Assembly: GCA_022571845.1 (NCBI GenBank)
Contig: JACZXB010000010.1
Location: forward strand, 62,001-126,000
Direction of reading: 5' to 3'
DNA from: Candidatus Zixiibacteriota bacterium
Lineage (GTDB): Bacteria > Zixibacteria > MSB-5A5 > GN15 > FEB-12
DNA length: 64,000 nucleotides
Positions 35,627 through 45,341 of the stretch are shown here, piece by piece. Below the pieces are notes generated by a model that had not been told where the DNA came from, did not search any database, and worked only from the letters and a program-made list of their open reading frames with translations. Position 1 is the stretch's first letter; every line of letters begins with the position of its first letter. The translations under genes and the position numbers were made by a program.

Positions 35627-37798
35627 TCAGATTAACTGAAATATTTTTCTCAAAAGCCATTCCAGAGAGAGGGCACTCAAAAACAAAAGCAACAGCCAGA
35701 GTTTTCCCCACACTGTTATTTCGCCGGTTTCGGAGACTTCGACCGGCCCTAAGTCCAAAGCCGAGATTGCTTCATCAAATTTGTCGAACCTATAGTACTT
35801 GCCGCCTGTCCTGGCCGCCATGGCTGTCATCTCGGATATATTGCCGCTTAAGTCAAACTCTTCGAGCGTGAAAGATTCAACCAGAATCTCACCCGTTTCT
35901 TCTTGTATGGTACGGCCGTCCTTTTCAAATTTGCCCGTCCAGCTGTAATTGCCGGATGACAGATTAAAAATCTCTGCTCTAAACTCACCTTCTTTATAAG
36001 GAATCAGGTCTGAGAGAACCGTTTCTTGTCCCTGCTGCCCGCTCAGCTCGATATTACCTGAGACACCCGGCAGTGGTCTGAAACCAAGGTCAAAAGCAAA
36101 ACCTTCGAACCTGACAGCCTCGCCTCTGCTGAAAACTTTTCTGACCGGACTAATTCGCACCGGCTCCAGATCTTCTTTGACGGTTAACCAGCTGGCAGTG
36201 CCCTCGAGAAATTTTTCAAAAAACTTTTCGCCCGATTCAAAACTGTAGCTGTCAAATTCCCATGACCAGTATGGCAAAGCAGCGCTGACAAAAACACGTC
36301 CCGGCCCGTGACGCTTATAGCCGGTTACCGGCAGCCGCTTTGATGGTTGGGTCGGATCAACTGTTTCTGCCAGAATTATGCCGTCCGGGTCTAGTTCATC
36401 CATGACGACCAGAGATTTGAACGGAGGAATTTCAGACCAGGCCAGTCTTATCGAGGTCTGGTCATCGGCTAGCCGGTTGGCCGGATGTAACAAGCTGCCT
36501 TCGACAGGCTCGGCGTGAAACTCCCGGTATTGCAGATTTGATTGTGAACTCTGGTAAAACGGCATCAGCTGGTTAAACCAACTGACAGGACCGCGCGCTG
36601 CAAACTGCTCACCCAATAATAGCCAGAGAGAACCGCCGCGGTCGCTAAGATACGAAACAATAACCTGCTGCGATTGCTGCAACCTGTGAGGGTCGGGGTC
36701 GTATAAAATAATAAGGTCATACCGATTTATTTCTGTCTGCTTAGCGGGGAAGTTCAGTTTTTGGCCGGGCGCTTTTTTGCCCGTTTGAAGCAGCTTTATT
36801 TCGTAGCGGTCTGATCTTTCAAAAAATCTTTTTAAAAATCCAACTTCGTAATCCGGTCTGGATGACACCAGCAGAACAGACATCTTACTTTTTAATACTT
36901 TGACAGCAAACGAACGGGAGTTGTTCTGTTTGTTTCTCTCCCCTTTAAGCTGGGGAATGCTGACTTTAAGAATTTTATGACCGGGACTTACCGGAATATA
37001 TTTTAGGCTGATCTCTGCCAGTCCATTTTCCTGAGTCGCCTTGAAACTTTCCTCTCTTAAGACTTTGCTGGAATCAAGCAGCCGCACAATTACTTTCTCT
37101 GGTAGCTCCCCCTGCCAGCTCATACTGACCTTTACTGAACTCTGCTGCCCGACAAACAGAACCGGATTAAATTCAATTTTAGTTATAGCAATGTCCGACT
37201 CGCTGCCACCGGCTGCCATATCAATCGTAAACAAAGGGCTCGACAGATTCTCTGATGCCGCCGCTGGTTCCCTCCCAAAATTCGAGCTGCCGTCTGTCAA
37301 GATAAAGCGGTAATCAACAGCTTCTGTCAGCTCCATTCTTTCTATGTCATAGAGAATATCACCTATGGCCGTCTTATCTCTGGAAATATCAGCAGCGTCG
37401 GTAGAGATAATATCAGCAAAATAATACTTTTCTAAAGAGGCATTTGTCTGCAGTTTTTCAAATAGAGATAATGACAAAAGTGAATCAACTCTGGCCCGAC
37501 GGGTTTTTCCGTTTTCTACTTTTTCCATACTATCTGAGCGGTCAATCAGAAAAGAAATACGCCGAGGACGCTCATAGCTGCGACTGAAACTGATAACAGG
37601 CTCCAGCAGCGCCAGTATCAGCATAATGATAGCCAGAAGCCGCAGGCTGCCTAAGATAATCTTTAGATAACGGGGCAGCGGCGGATTGGTGCGGTAGTAT
37701 GTAAAAACTGCCAGAGCTGTCAAAACCAGCAGCATCAGCCAGACAGCTGTCGGGCTTCCTGTCAGAAAATTTATTGATAAGTCATCATAGCCGAACAT
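35627..37798 (-). CDS. Membrane protein with VWA domain and amidotransferase-like fold (BatA/DUF-like)
   Basis: 723 residues. Two N-terminal transmembrane segments (about 15-30 and 45-65) precede a von Willebrand A domain whose MIDAS motif is DRSDSME (in ISFLIDRSDSMEKV). A beta-rich middle follows, then a class I amidotransferase-like fold (VLLVSSRPDYEVGFLKRF onward) and a last transmembrane helix at the C-terminus (LLLLFLSALSLEWLL). This architecture recurs in Bacteroidota, Planctomycetes and relatives beside MoxR/DUF58 genes, which are absent here. The function is unknown; it may be a membrane or envelope assembly factor. It is in tandem with the saccharopine dehydrogenase-like gene. Confidence 0.8.
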   Translation of the reverse strand: MFGYDDLSINFLTGSPTAVWLMLLVLTALAVFTYYRTNPPLPRYLKIILGSLRLLAIIMLILALLEPVISFSRSYERPRRISFLIDRSDSMEKVENGKTRRARVDSLLSLSLFEKLQTNASLEKYYFADIISTDAADISRDKTAIGDILYDIERMELTEAVDYRFILTDGSSNFGREPAAASENLSSPLFTIDMAAGGSESDIAITKIEFNPVLFVGQQSSVKVSMSWQGELPEKVIVRLLDSSKVLREESFKATQENGLAEISLKYIPVSPGHKILKVSIPQLKGERNKQNNSRSFAVKVLKSKMSVLLVSSRPDYEVGFLKRFFERSDRYEIKLLQTGKKAPGQKLNFPAKQTEINRYDLIILYDPDPHRLQQSQQVIVSYLSDRGGSLWLLLGEQFAARGPVSWFNQLMPFYQSSQSNLQYREFHAEPVEGSLLHPANRLADDQTSIRLAWSEIPPFKSLVVMDELDPDGIILAETVDPTQPSKRLPVTGYKRHGPGRVFVSAALPYWSWEFDSYSFESGEKFFEKFLEGTASWLTVKEDLEPVRISPVRKVFSRGEAVRFEGFAFDLGFRPLPGVSGNIELSGQQGQETVLSDLIPYKEGEFRAEIFNLSSGNYSWTGKFEKDGRTIQEETGEILVESFTLEEFDLSGNISEMTAMAARTGGKYYRFDKFDEAISALDLGPVEVSETGEITVWGKLWLLLLFLSALSLEWLLRKIFQLI

Positions 37799-37876
37799 TT
37801 ATGTTATACCTAAATTGACTTAAAGGAGTTTAATATGCACTGTTCCAAAAACTGTTAGCTTTTGACAATTGAAAAA

Positions 37877-38863
37877 TTATGAAGCTCTCTTTATGGCAAA
37901 GCGAACCATATTGTTGAGGCTCTCCTGATATACCGAGGTGTTCATTCCGGAAATAACGTCGAGCCCCTGCCGGCTCAACTCCGCCGCCCTGTTATAAGCG
38001 TAATCAATCCCTCCTGATTCAATAACAAACTTGTAAACTTTATCAAAAGCAGCCTCTTTTCCCGCGGAGTCATCAAGATATTTCATAATCTCCCGGCGGC
38101 TGCTGTCATTTGATTTCTTAAACGAATATATGAGCGGCAGAGTTACCTTACCGGTCATGACGTCGTTACCCGGCTCTTTGCCGGTAACATCAAGTTCTCC
38201 CACAAAATCAAGCAGGTCGTCAGCAATCTGAAAAGCAATGCCAATCTTTTCCCCGAACTCGGCCAGCTGGCGACGTTCTTTTGCAGTTCTCTTATTTAGA
38301 ATCGGACCTGTCTCACAAGAAACGCTGAAAAGCGAAGCTGTCTTATCAGCAATGATGCTGACATATTCATCTTCGGAAATATCATAATTGCCGGTTTCCT
38401 CTATCTGGCGAAGTTCCCCGATTGATACTCTTTCGGTCGCTTTGGAAATCGCCCGCATGAGCTGCACAGACTCCGACTCAACCATTATCCGAAAGGCCTT
38501 GGCAAAAAGATAATCCCCCATCAGAACCGATATGAGATTTGTCCATTGTTTATTTATTGACGACTGACCTCTGCGGAGATCCGATTCATCAACCACATCA
38601 TCGTGCAGCAAGGTAGCAGTATGAATCAGCTCGATAGCCAGCGATGCTTCGACTGCAAACTCAGAATAATTATCAGAGGCTCTGGAAGTTAAGAAGAGAA
38701 AAGCCGGCCGTATTCTTTTGCCGCGGGAACGCAGCAGGTGCCGGGCGATTGAGGAAATCAAAGGAGAGTCGCCTCTGAGATAGTCGCTAAGTCTTCTGTC
38801 AAAGCGCTCTAAGTCGGCGCTGACCGGCTTGGTGTATTCGAGCATTTTGTTGATATCAAGCAT
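37877..38863 (-). CDS. Polyprenyl diphosphate synthase (trans-isoprenyl synthase)
   Basis: Makes long-chain isoprenyl diphosphates for quinone side chains from IPP and an allylic primer. At 328 residues it has family length. The first aspartate-rich motif is LLHDDVVDESDLRRG and the second is FQIADDLLDFVG. RSRGKRIRPAF is the conserved basic start. The residues before the first DDxxD (TATL) are small, suggesting a long product such as octaprenyl; the exact chain length is not certain. The start is close to a 99-base gap from the hydrolase gene, so it may have its own promoter. Confidence 0.95.
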   Translation of the reverse strand: MLDINKMLEYTKPVSADLERFDRRLSDYLRGDSPLISSIARHLLRSRGKRIRPAFLFLTSRASDNYSEFAVEASLAIELIHTATLLHDDVVDESDLRRGQSSINKQWTNLISVLMGDYLFAKAFRIMVESESVQLMRAISKATERVSIGELRQIEETGNYDISEDEYVSIIADKTASLFSVSCETGPILNKRTAKERRQLAEFGEKIGIAFQIADDLLDFVGELDVTGKEPGNDVMTGKVTLPLIYSFKKSNDSSRREIMKYLDDSAGKEAAFDKVYKFVIESGGIDYAYNRAAELSRQGLDVISGMNTSVYQESLNNMVRFAIKRAS

Positions 38864-38961
38864 CTTAGCTCTTTTGTCCTATCGCCTTTATATAATTCAA
38901 GTTAAGTGCAAATTATAACGGCGCCGTCTCTGATTGTCAAACGAATAGCATTGGCCAAATT

Positions 38962-39804
38962 CTAGTTTCTGTTTTCACTCTCCTGCCTCAGCAGGTTATC
39001 AATCGCTTTAATGTAACCCGGATCATCAAGATAATTTCGTTCGTTATGCCCGCCTGAAATCTCGAAAAACGTTTTGGGTTCCGGCGCTGCCTCAAAAAGT
39101 TTCTTGCCCCTGTCGAACGGTATCAGATCATCTGCCGGCGAATGCGTGAAAAGCTTTAAACATTTAACTCTTGAAATCTTGCTGATAGAATCGTAACTGT
39201 ATTTTATAAGAAGTCCGGCCGGGAAAAACGGAAAGTAATCTTTGGCCATTTCAATGGCTGAATCAAAGGATGACTCCACTATCAGGCCGCCGCAACTAAC
39301 TTTCGAGGCCAGCTCAACTGCCACTGCCCCGCCTAACGACCGCCCAAAAATAATAATGTCACTTGGTATAACGCTCTTTTCAGAAATCAGCCAGTCATAA
39401 GCTGCTTTCACATCGTCATAGGTATTGGTTTCTGACGGACTGCCGGACGAGCGTCCATAGCCGCGGTAATCAAACATCATTACGTTTACGCCTCTTTGCA
39501 ACAGAAATATGACAGTCTCTAGTCTGTGGGAAATATTGCCGCCGTTACCGTGGCAGAACAACACTGTCTTGGCCGTATCTCGGTTTTGAGGGTGAGGAAA
39601 ATACCAGCCGTGAATAGTCTCATCCTGGCCAACATTTATGAAGACATCCTGAAAATCTAGATTATAGTTGGCCGGGCTGACGGCAAAATCTTTAGTCGGA
39701 AAATAAAACATCCTGTCCTGCGCTGTATAAATGTACAAGCAAACAGCGGCGTAAACGGCAAGAATTGTAGCAAGGGCTATCCAGATCATTCGCAACAGTT
39801 TCAT
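38962..39804 (-). CDS. Alpha/beta hydrolase, membrane anchored (BEM46-like)
   Basis: 280 residues with an N-terminal transmembrane anchor (about 8-28) and an alpha/beta hydrolase domain. The oxyanion region is LFCHGNGGNISHRL, the nucleophile elbow is FGRSLGGAVA, and the catalytic His is in SGGHNERN; the acid is in SPADDLIPF. This layout fits the BEM46/serine aminopeptidase-like group, whose substrates are poorly known. It starts 64 bases downstream of guaA and could be the last gene of the lpx operon or have its own promoter. Confidence 0.88.
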   Translation of the reverse strand: MKLLRMIWIALATILAVYAAVCLYIYTAQDRMFYFPTKDFAVSPANYNLDFQDVFINVGQDETIHGWYFPHPQNRDTAKTVLFCHGNGGNISHRLETVIFLLQRGVNVMMFDYRGYGRSSGSPSETNTYDDVKAAYDWLISEKSVIPSDIIIFGRSLGGAVAVELASKVSCGGLIVESSFDSAIEMAKDYFPFFPAGLLIKYSYDSISKISRVKCLKLFTHSPADDLIPFDRGKKLFEAAPEPKTFFEISGGHNERNYLDDPGYIKAIDNLLRQESENRN

Positions 39805-39868
39805 TTCTTCTTATCTATTGGAGTGGATTCCTGCCTGCTACCGGATGATACAAGCGTCAGCCGAACTG

Positions 39869-41413
39869 TTATTCCCATTCTATTGTCGCCGGAGGTTTTG
39901 ATGATATATCATAGACAACTCTGTTAACACCGCTTACTTGACGAATAATCTTGTCAGAAATATCAGCCAGTATCTCATTATCAATACGAGCCCAATCGGC
40001 GGTCATGCCGTCAACAGAGGTCACTGCTCTTAAAACCAATACATTTTCATAGGTCCGGCTGTCACCCATGACACCGACCGCTTTAATCGGCAGGAGCACC
40101 GCAAAAGCCTGCCAGATATCATCGTAAATTTTTCTATGCTGCAGTTCCTGGATAAAAATGGCGTCGGCCTCTTTTAAAATATTACATCTCTCTTCGGTGA
40201 CCTCGCCCAATATCCGCACCGCCAGTCCCGGACCGGGGAAAGGATGACGTCCTATGAACATTTCAGATAACCCCAGCGAGCGCCCCAGCTCTCGTACTTC
40301 GTCCTTGAATAGTTCTCTTAAGGGTTCGACCAGTTTAAGTTTCATGCGCTCTTTTAAGCCGCCGACATTGTGATGACTTTTGATAGATACCGAGGGGCCG
40401 CCCTTAAAAGAGACCGACTCGATAACATCCGGATACAAAGTACCCTGGGCCAGAAATTCTATGCCTCCGATTTTGTCAGCCTGCTCTTCGAAAACGTCTA
40501 TGAAAGTATTGCCGATGATTTTTCTTTTCTTTTCCGGATCGGTTACATCTTTGAGCCGTTTTAAAAACAACTCTGAGGCATCAATGGCGTGCAGACTGAG
40601 TTTGAGCTGGCTCAATAGCTCTTTGACTTCTTCAAATTCATTCTTGCGCAAAAGACCATTGTTTACAAATACAGCATGGAGCCTTTCCTCGATAGCGCGC
40701 GATATTAAAACTGCTGCCACCGTAGAGTCTACCCCGCCTGATACTCCTACCACCACCTGACCGTCGCCGACCTGTCTGCGAATGCTGCCGACTGTTTCTT
40801 CCAAGAACGCTGCGGTAGTCCAGTCACCTTTGAGTTTACAAATCTCAAACAGGAAATTATTAAGAATCTTGCTGCCTTCTTTTGTATGATAAACTTCGGG
40901 ATGAAACTGCAGACCAAATAATTTTCTTTTCTCATCGGCGATAGCGGCTGTTTTTAAAGAGTCAGTTGAACCAATCAGATGGAAATCCGCTGGCAGAGAT
41001 TCAATTGAATCACCGTGAGACATCCAGACCTGACTGTCTTTGCTGACACCCTTAAAAAGTAAGCTTGAGTTCATGGTTTTAAAATTTGCCCGGCCATACT
41101 CGCGCCTGGTAGATTTTACCAGCCGTCCTCCGAACAAATCGGCCAGCAGCTGCATGCCATAGCAAATGCCAAGAACGGGAGATCCATTACTGAAAAAACC
41201 CTTATCAAGCCGGGGAGCGCCTTGGTCTGTTACCGAGGCCGGCCCGCCCGAAAGGATATATCCGGCAATCTTTGAACTGTCATATTTTGATAAGTCACTA
41301 CTAAAGGGCACTATTTCACAGTAGACTTTTGATTCACGTATCCGGCGTGCGATCAGTTGCGTGTACTGCGAGCCGAAATCAAGAATCAAAATCATCTGGT
41401 GAGAATCAGACAA
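39869..41413 (-). CDS. guaA: GMP synthase (glutamine-hydrolysing)
   Basis: Converts XMP to GMP with ATP and glutamine. The N-terminal amidotransferase has the nucleophile Cys in LGICYGMQLL and the His/Glu in LQFHPEVYHT. The ATP pyrophosphatase P-loop is VVGVSGGVDSTVAAVL, and the C-terminal dimerisation domain ends PPATIEWE as expected. It is 514 residues, full length. Its start overlaps the end of nadB by 8 bases, so it sits at the end of the lpx operon, an unusual association. Confidence 0.98.
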   Translation of the reverse strand: MSDSHQMILILDFGSQYTQLIARRIRESKVYCEIVPFSSDLSKYDSSKIAGYILSGGPASVTDQGAPRLDKGFFSNGSPVLGICYGMQLLADLFGGRLVKSTRREYGRANFKTMNSSLLFKGVSKDSQVWMSHGDSIESLPADFHLIGSTDSLKTAAIADEKRKLFGLQFHPEVYHTKEGSKILNNFLFEICKLKGDWTTAAFLEETVGSIRRQVGDGQVVVGVSGGVDSTVAAVLISRAIEERLHAVFVNNGLLRKNEFEEVKELLSQLKLSLHAIDASELFLKRLKDVTDPEKKRKIIGNTFIDVFEEQADKIGGIEFLAQGTLYPDVIESVSFKGGPSVSIKSHHNVGGLKERMKLKLVEPLRELFKDEVRELGRSLGLSEMFIGRHPFPGPGLAVRILGEVTEERCNILKEADAIFIQELQHRKIYDDIWQAFAVLLPIKAVGVMGDSRTYENVLVLRAVTSVDGMTADWARIDNEILADISDKIIRQVSGVNRVVYDISSKPPATIEWE

Positions 41414-43019
41414 GAGCTCTCCCTTTTAAAATTCTGCCGCTAATGTCGGAATCTAATTCAAATTCCTTTGATTCGGATGGGTAATCTTCCATGAAATGCA
41501 AGCCACGTGACTCTTGGCGCCATAAACCTGACTTTATAATCAACTCAGCCACAGTCACCAGGTTTCTAAGTTCGACAAATTTGTAACTTGGCGCTGTGCG
41601 CTGGTACTCTTGTTCAATCATCTGCCTGATTGGTTCAATCTTTTCTAATGCCAGAAGCAGCCTCTTTTCCGAGCGGACAATCCCGACCAGTTCAGACATT
41701 GTTTTTGTCAGTTGCGAACGTGTTTGCTTTAGATTAATATTAGAAACTTTTGCTTTTTTGTCTGAGTGTTCTAATGCGACAGATTTATTAAATTGATACT
41801 CTCTCAGCTTCTCAAATTCGTTAACTGTTCTGAGTGCGGCGTTCTTGCTGACTACTACTGCTTCTAAAAGAGAATTTGAGGCCAGCCGGTTGGCGCCATG
41901 CATACCTGTCATGGCCACTTCGCCCGAAGCAAACAGTCCGCGTATTTCTGTCTGACCATCAATGTCTGTTTTTAATCCACCACAGGCGTAGTGTGCCGAA
42001 GGAACAACCGGTATTGGCTCTTTTGTAATATCTGTGCCGTATTTGAGACAGGTCGCATAAATATGCGGGAATCTCTCTTTGATGAAATCGGCGCCTTTAT
42101 GGCTGATATCAAGCAAAACATGTTCGGCCCTGGTGTCTTTTAGTTCTTTATCAATTGCTCTGGCCACAATATCGCGCGGAGCCAGGTCTTTTAAGTCGTG
42201 AGCGTCTTCCATAATGTAGCGGCCGTCGAGCGACAAGAGCCTGCCGCCTTCACCCCGGACTGCTTCGGAGATTAAGAATATCGGCTGACCGGGCGCATAC
42301 ATGGCAGTCGGATGAAACTGTACAAATTCAAGGTTAGCTATGGTGGCTCCGGCTCTGTAAGCCATAGCTACCCCATCGCCGGTTGCGATTGGAGGATTTG
42401 TATTGTGCTGATAGACCTGACACAGACCACCTGTCGAAAGAAGTGTGACCGGCGACAGGAATGACTCGATTTCAGTATTGCCGTCTCTAAGAACCGAAAT
42501 GCCTGAGCAAACTGTTTTTCCGTTGTCTGATGCGGTTATCAAGTCGAGTACGATACTGTTTCTAAATATTTCTATACGTCCCGACAACCTGCAGGCGTTT
42601 AAGAGCGCTCTGTCTATTTCTTTGCCGGTTAAATCGGCGGCATGCACTACCCGCTGGACCGAATGCCCTCCCTCGCGGGTCAAATCAAGGCTGTCGTCAA
42701 GCCTGCTGAATTTTACTCCATAACCGATAAGTTCATCGATGACTCGTGGGCCATGCTCGACTACCTGCCGCACTACTTTTTCATTGCAGAGGCCGCCGCC
42801 ACAGCGAAGAGTATCTTTGATATGCAGCTCAAATGAATCTGTTTTGGAGAGAACTGCCGCTATGCCTCCCTGGGCACGGTTGGTGCTGGACTCGGCTGCG
42901 GACTTTTTGGTAACGATAGCAACTTTGGCGTCGGGTTTAAGAGAGACAACTTCCAGCGCATAGAACAACCCGGCAATACCGCTGCCTACTACCACAAAAT
43001 CAAAATGCCTTTCTATCAA
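41406..43019 (-). CDS. nadB: L-aspartate oxidase
   Basis: Flavoenzyme of NAD biosynthesis that oxidises aspartate to iminoaspartate for quinolinate formation. The N-terminal FAD motif is FVVVGSGIAGLFYALEV, and the family segments TNRAQGGIAAVL, EFVQFHPTAMY and HYACGGLKTDIDGQTEIRGL are present. It is 537 residues, full length including the C-terminal helical domain. Its ATG overlaps the lpxK stop by 4 bases and its end overlaps guaA. nadA and nadC are not in the window. Confidence 0.96.
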   Translation of the reverse strand: MIERHFDFVVVGSGIAGLFYALEVVSLKPDAKVAIVTKKSAAESSTNRAQGGIAAVLSKTDSFELHIKDTLRCGGGLCNEKVVRQVVEHGPRVIDELIGYGVKFSRLDDSLDLTREGGHSVQRVVHAADLTGKEIDRALLNACRLSGRIEIFRNSIVLDLITASDNGKTVCSGISVLRDGNTEIESFLSPVTLLSTGGLCQVYQHNTNPPIATGDGVAMAYRAGATIANLEFVQFHPTAMYAPGQPIFLISEAVRGEGGRLLSLDGRYIMEDAHDLKDLAPRDIVARAIDKELKDTRAEHVLLDISHKGADFIKERFPHIYATCLKYGTDITKEPIPVVPSAHYACGGLKTDIDGQTEIRGLFASGEVAMTGMHGANRLASNSLLEAVVVSKNAALRTVNEFEKLREYQFNKSVALEHSDKKAKVSNINLKQTRSQLTKTMSELVGIVRSEKRLLLALEKIEPIRQMIEQEYQRTAPSYKFVELRNLVTVAELIIKSGLWRQESRGLHFMEDYPSESKEFELDSDISGRILKGRALV

Positions 43020-44107
43020 TTCAGTTTCTCCCCGGGTTTGATAAAAGAGAGCAGGTACTTGACCAGCCTTTCTTCTCCCGGATCTAAGTCTATTTCTAAA
43101 GCAAGATAGTATATCTCGCGGCCAAAATCAAAATCTCTTATTTTAACCCAGTCTTTGGCTGTAGTCAGCAGAAGATCGGAGCCATGGCGGTCTGCCGCAT
43201 CTCTTATTTCGTCTATTTCCCGGCCTGTGTATCGCTGATGGTCTGAGAATTCGAGCGCAAAATCAAGATTCGAAGTCAAAGTGCGGACCTGCTTTTCAAA
43301 TGCCCGGAAATTTCCTATGCCTGCAAAGGCAAAGATAGCTTTATCTTCGAGATACTTGACCGGCAGTTTCCGGTCATGTCCGATTATCTCTTTAGGCTTA
43401 AAATTGGCCGTATATATTTTTGCTCGAGGTGCGATTTTACTTAAGCGCTTGCAAAGAGTGCCGATATCTCTGGCAAAATTAGCGCGGGTAATAATTATGA
43501 CTTCGGCTCGCTTAAGTGAACTAAGCGGCTCACGCAAAACTCCATAAGGAAACAGTTTCAAATCTCTGGCTTTAATAGCGCCGTCATAGGTGACAATATC
43601 AACGTCTCTGTCCAATCTAAAATGCTGAAAGCCATCATCGATTAAAAGCATATCGAGGTCGTAATCAGAGTCCTGGGCATTTAGAGCCGCCTGTGATTTC
43701 GATTTGTCCACAGAAATTATTGCCTGCGGCAGCAGCTCAGCCAGCATTTTAACTTCATCCCCGGTATCGTCAACAGACATCTCGGCTACCCGTCTGGCTT
43801 CTTTGACAAAAGAGATTTGATTTTTTCTGCCGTAGGCCGATGACACAATGCCTACTTTCACTCCTTCTTCTAAAAGAAATTCTGCCAGAGTAGCAATGAT
43901 TGGTGTTTTGCCGGTGCCGCCGACAGACAAATTGCCGATTGAGACAACCGGAACTTTAACTTTGACTGCTTTGCCTCTGGTAGCTTTCTTGATTGCCAGA
44001 CCGATTCGGTAAAACAGCGAGACAATCCACAGCAGCAGTGCTGGAATTGCGAGCGGCGATAATCCCTTTCGCCTCAGAATTTTTTTCCAGATTGACTCAA
44101 ACATCAC
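43016..44107 (-). CDS. lpxK: Tetraacyldisaccharide 4'-kinase
   Basis: Phosphorylates the 4' position of the lipid A disaccharide at the inner membrane. It has an N-terminal membrane segment (about 18-38), the P-loop GNLSVGGTGKTPI with the usual LpxK spacing, and the LLIDDGFQHFRLDRDVDIV segment characteristic of the family. 363 residues fits. It overlaps waaA by 11 bases at its start and nadB by 4 at its end, so all three are translated from one transcript. It follows the order LpxB-WaaA-LpxK. Confidence 0.95.
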   Translation of the reverse strand: MMFESIWKKILRRKGLSPLAIPALLLWIVSLFYRIGLAIKKATRGKAVKVKVPVVSIGNLSVGGTGKTPIIATLAEFLLEEGVKVGIVSSAYGRKNQISFVKEARRVAEMSVDDTGDEVKMLAELLPQAIISVDKSKSQAALNAQDSDYDLDMLLIDDGFQHFRLDRDVDIVTYDGAIKARDLKLFPYGVLREPLSSLKRAEVIIITRANFARDIGTLCKRLSKIAPRAKIYTANFKPKEIIGHDRKLPVKYLEDKAIFAFAGIGNFRAFEKQVRTLTSNLDFALEFSDHQRYTGREIDEIRDAADRHGSDLLLTTAKDWVKIRDFDFGREIYYLALEIDLDPGEERLVKYLLSFIKPGEKLN

Positions 44108-45335
44108 TTAGCCTTTGCAGAATATAGTCACCGGCAATCGAGGTAGCACTATGAGACAAATCATCGCTCTTCTTAATTGCAAAAGTTATCTCACCGGTAA
44201 TAAATTTTTTGACCAGCTCTGTCATTTCAGCAGCATCTGCCGCCATGGCGCCATAATTGTTTTCCAGAATATAATTTTTGGCTTCGTTGACGTTACCTGT
44301 CGATTGACCAAACAAAACCGGTGTTCCGGCCCAGACCGGTTCCAGCAGATTGTGTCCGCCAATATCGACTAAGGTACCTCCTACAAAAGCTAAGTTTGCG
44401 GCCAGATACAAATCATTTAAACAGCCCATTTTATCTACCAGAATAAGCGAACTATTTAGCTTCCCCTCACTATACAATCCGACAGAATCACCAGAGACAG
44501 ACAAATCCTCCTGCAGCTGTTTAATTCTATCAATATGACGCGGAGCTATGACCAGTTTGATTGGCAGTGCCTTTGTCTTGAGAGTCCTGGCAAGTTCCAG
44601 CAGAAGTTGCTCTTCCCCCGGACGAGTAGAGCCGCAGACAAACAGAAAATCGCTTTCAGACGCTCCTAACCTGCTGCGAATTTCCTGCAGGCGACCTTCA
44701 CTGCGCGGCAGCAGCGGCGCATCAAACTTCATATCACCGGCGACAACAGCTTGTCCGTCATTGACACCAAAAAACCCGAAGCGGCTCTTGTCAGTTTCGG
44801 TTTTCAAAAATAGCTTCTGATAGCGCCTCAAAATCTCCCTGAACATTTTTCGCGCCAGTTTATATTTTTTAAAAGCAGAATCGGACATCCGGCCGTTTAC
44901 AAGAACAATCTCGATATTACGCTTTGCAACTTCCCCAATCAAATTAGGCCAAATTTCCGTTTCAGTAATTACCATAATTTTGGGCTTTAGTGTTTCAAGC
45001 GTGCGACCAAGCGGCCAGGGATGGTCGAGCGGAAGAAAACCGGTCGCAACATTCTTGCCTGCAATTGTTCTGGCAACTTTTTGTCCTGCTTCGGTCATTG
45101 TCGAAAGATAAATGCGCAAATCAGCTTTATGGCTCAAAAGATAGTCAGTCAAATATGTGGCGACCTTTGTTTCTCCGACCGACGAAGCATGTATCCAGAT
45201 ATCAACCGTGTTGCTGGTTTCAATCAGACCCAGCCGCCCGCGCCAGAGTTTACTGCCGGCTTTGGCACGAGAATGTCCATATACTCTGCAAAATAGATAA
45301 ACAAGCGATGAAATCAGGCGATATATAAATTTCAT
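44097..45335 (-). CDS. waaA: 3-deoxy-D-manno-octulosonic acid (Kdo) transferase
   Basis: GT30-family transferase that adds Kdo from CMP-Kdo to lipid IVA. It has an N-terminal hydrophobic anchor (MKFIYRLISSLVYLF), the acceptor-domain motifs IWIHASSVGE and TETEIWPN, and the donor-domain motif FVGGTLVDIGGHNLLEPVWAG, all typical. It is 412 residues, full length. Whether it adds one or two Kdo residues cannot be told. It lies 6 bases after lpxB and overlaps lpxK. Confidence 0.96.
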   Translation of the reverse strand: MKFIYRLISSLVYLFCRVYGHSRAKAGSKLWRGRLGLIETSNTVDIWIHASSVGETKVATYLTDYLLSHKADLRIYLSTMTEAGQKVARTIAGKNVATGFLPLDHPWPLGRTLETLKPKIMVITETEIWPNLIGEVAKRNIEIVLVNGRMSDSAFKKYKLARKMFREILRRYQKLFLKTETDKSRFGFFGVNDGQAVVAGDMKFDAPLLPRSEGRLQEIRSRLGASESDFLFVCGSTRPGEEQLLLELARTLKTKALPIKLVIAPRHIDRIKQLQEDLSVSGDSVGLYSEGKLNSSLILVDKMGCLNDLYLAANLAFVGGTLVDIGGHNLLEPVWAGTPVLFGQSTGNVNEAKNYILENNYGAMAADAAEMTELVKKFITGEITFAIKKSDDLSHSATSIAGDYILQRLSDV

Positions 45336-45341
45336 TTACTA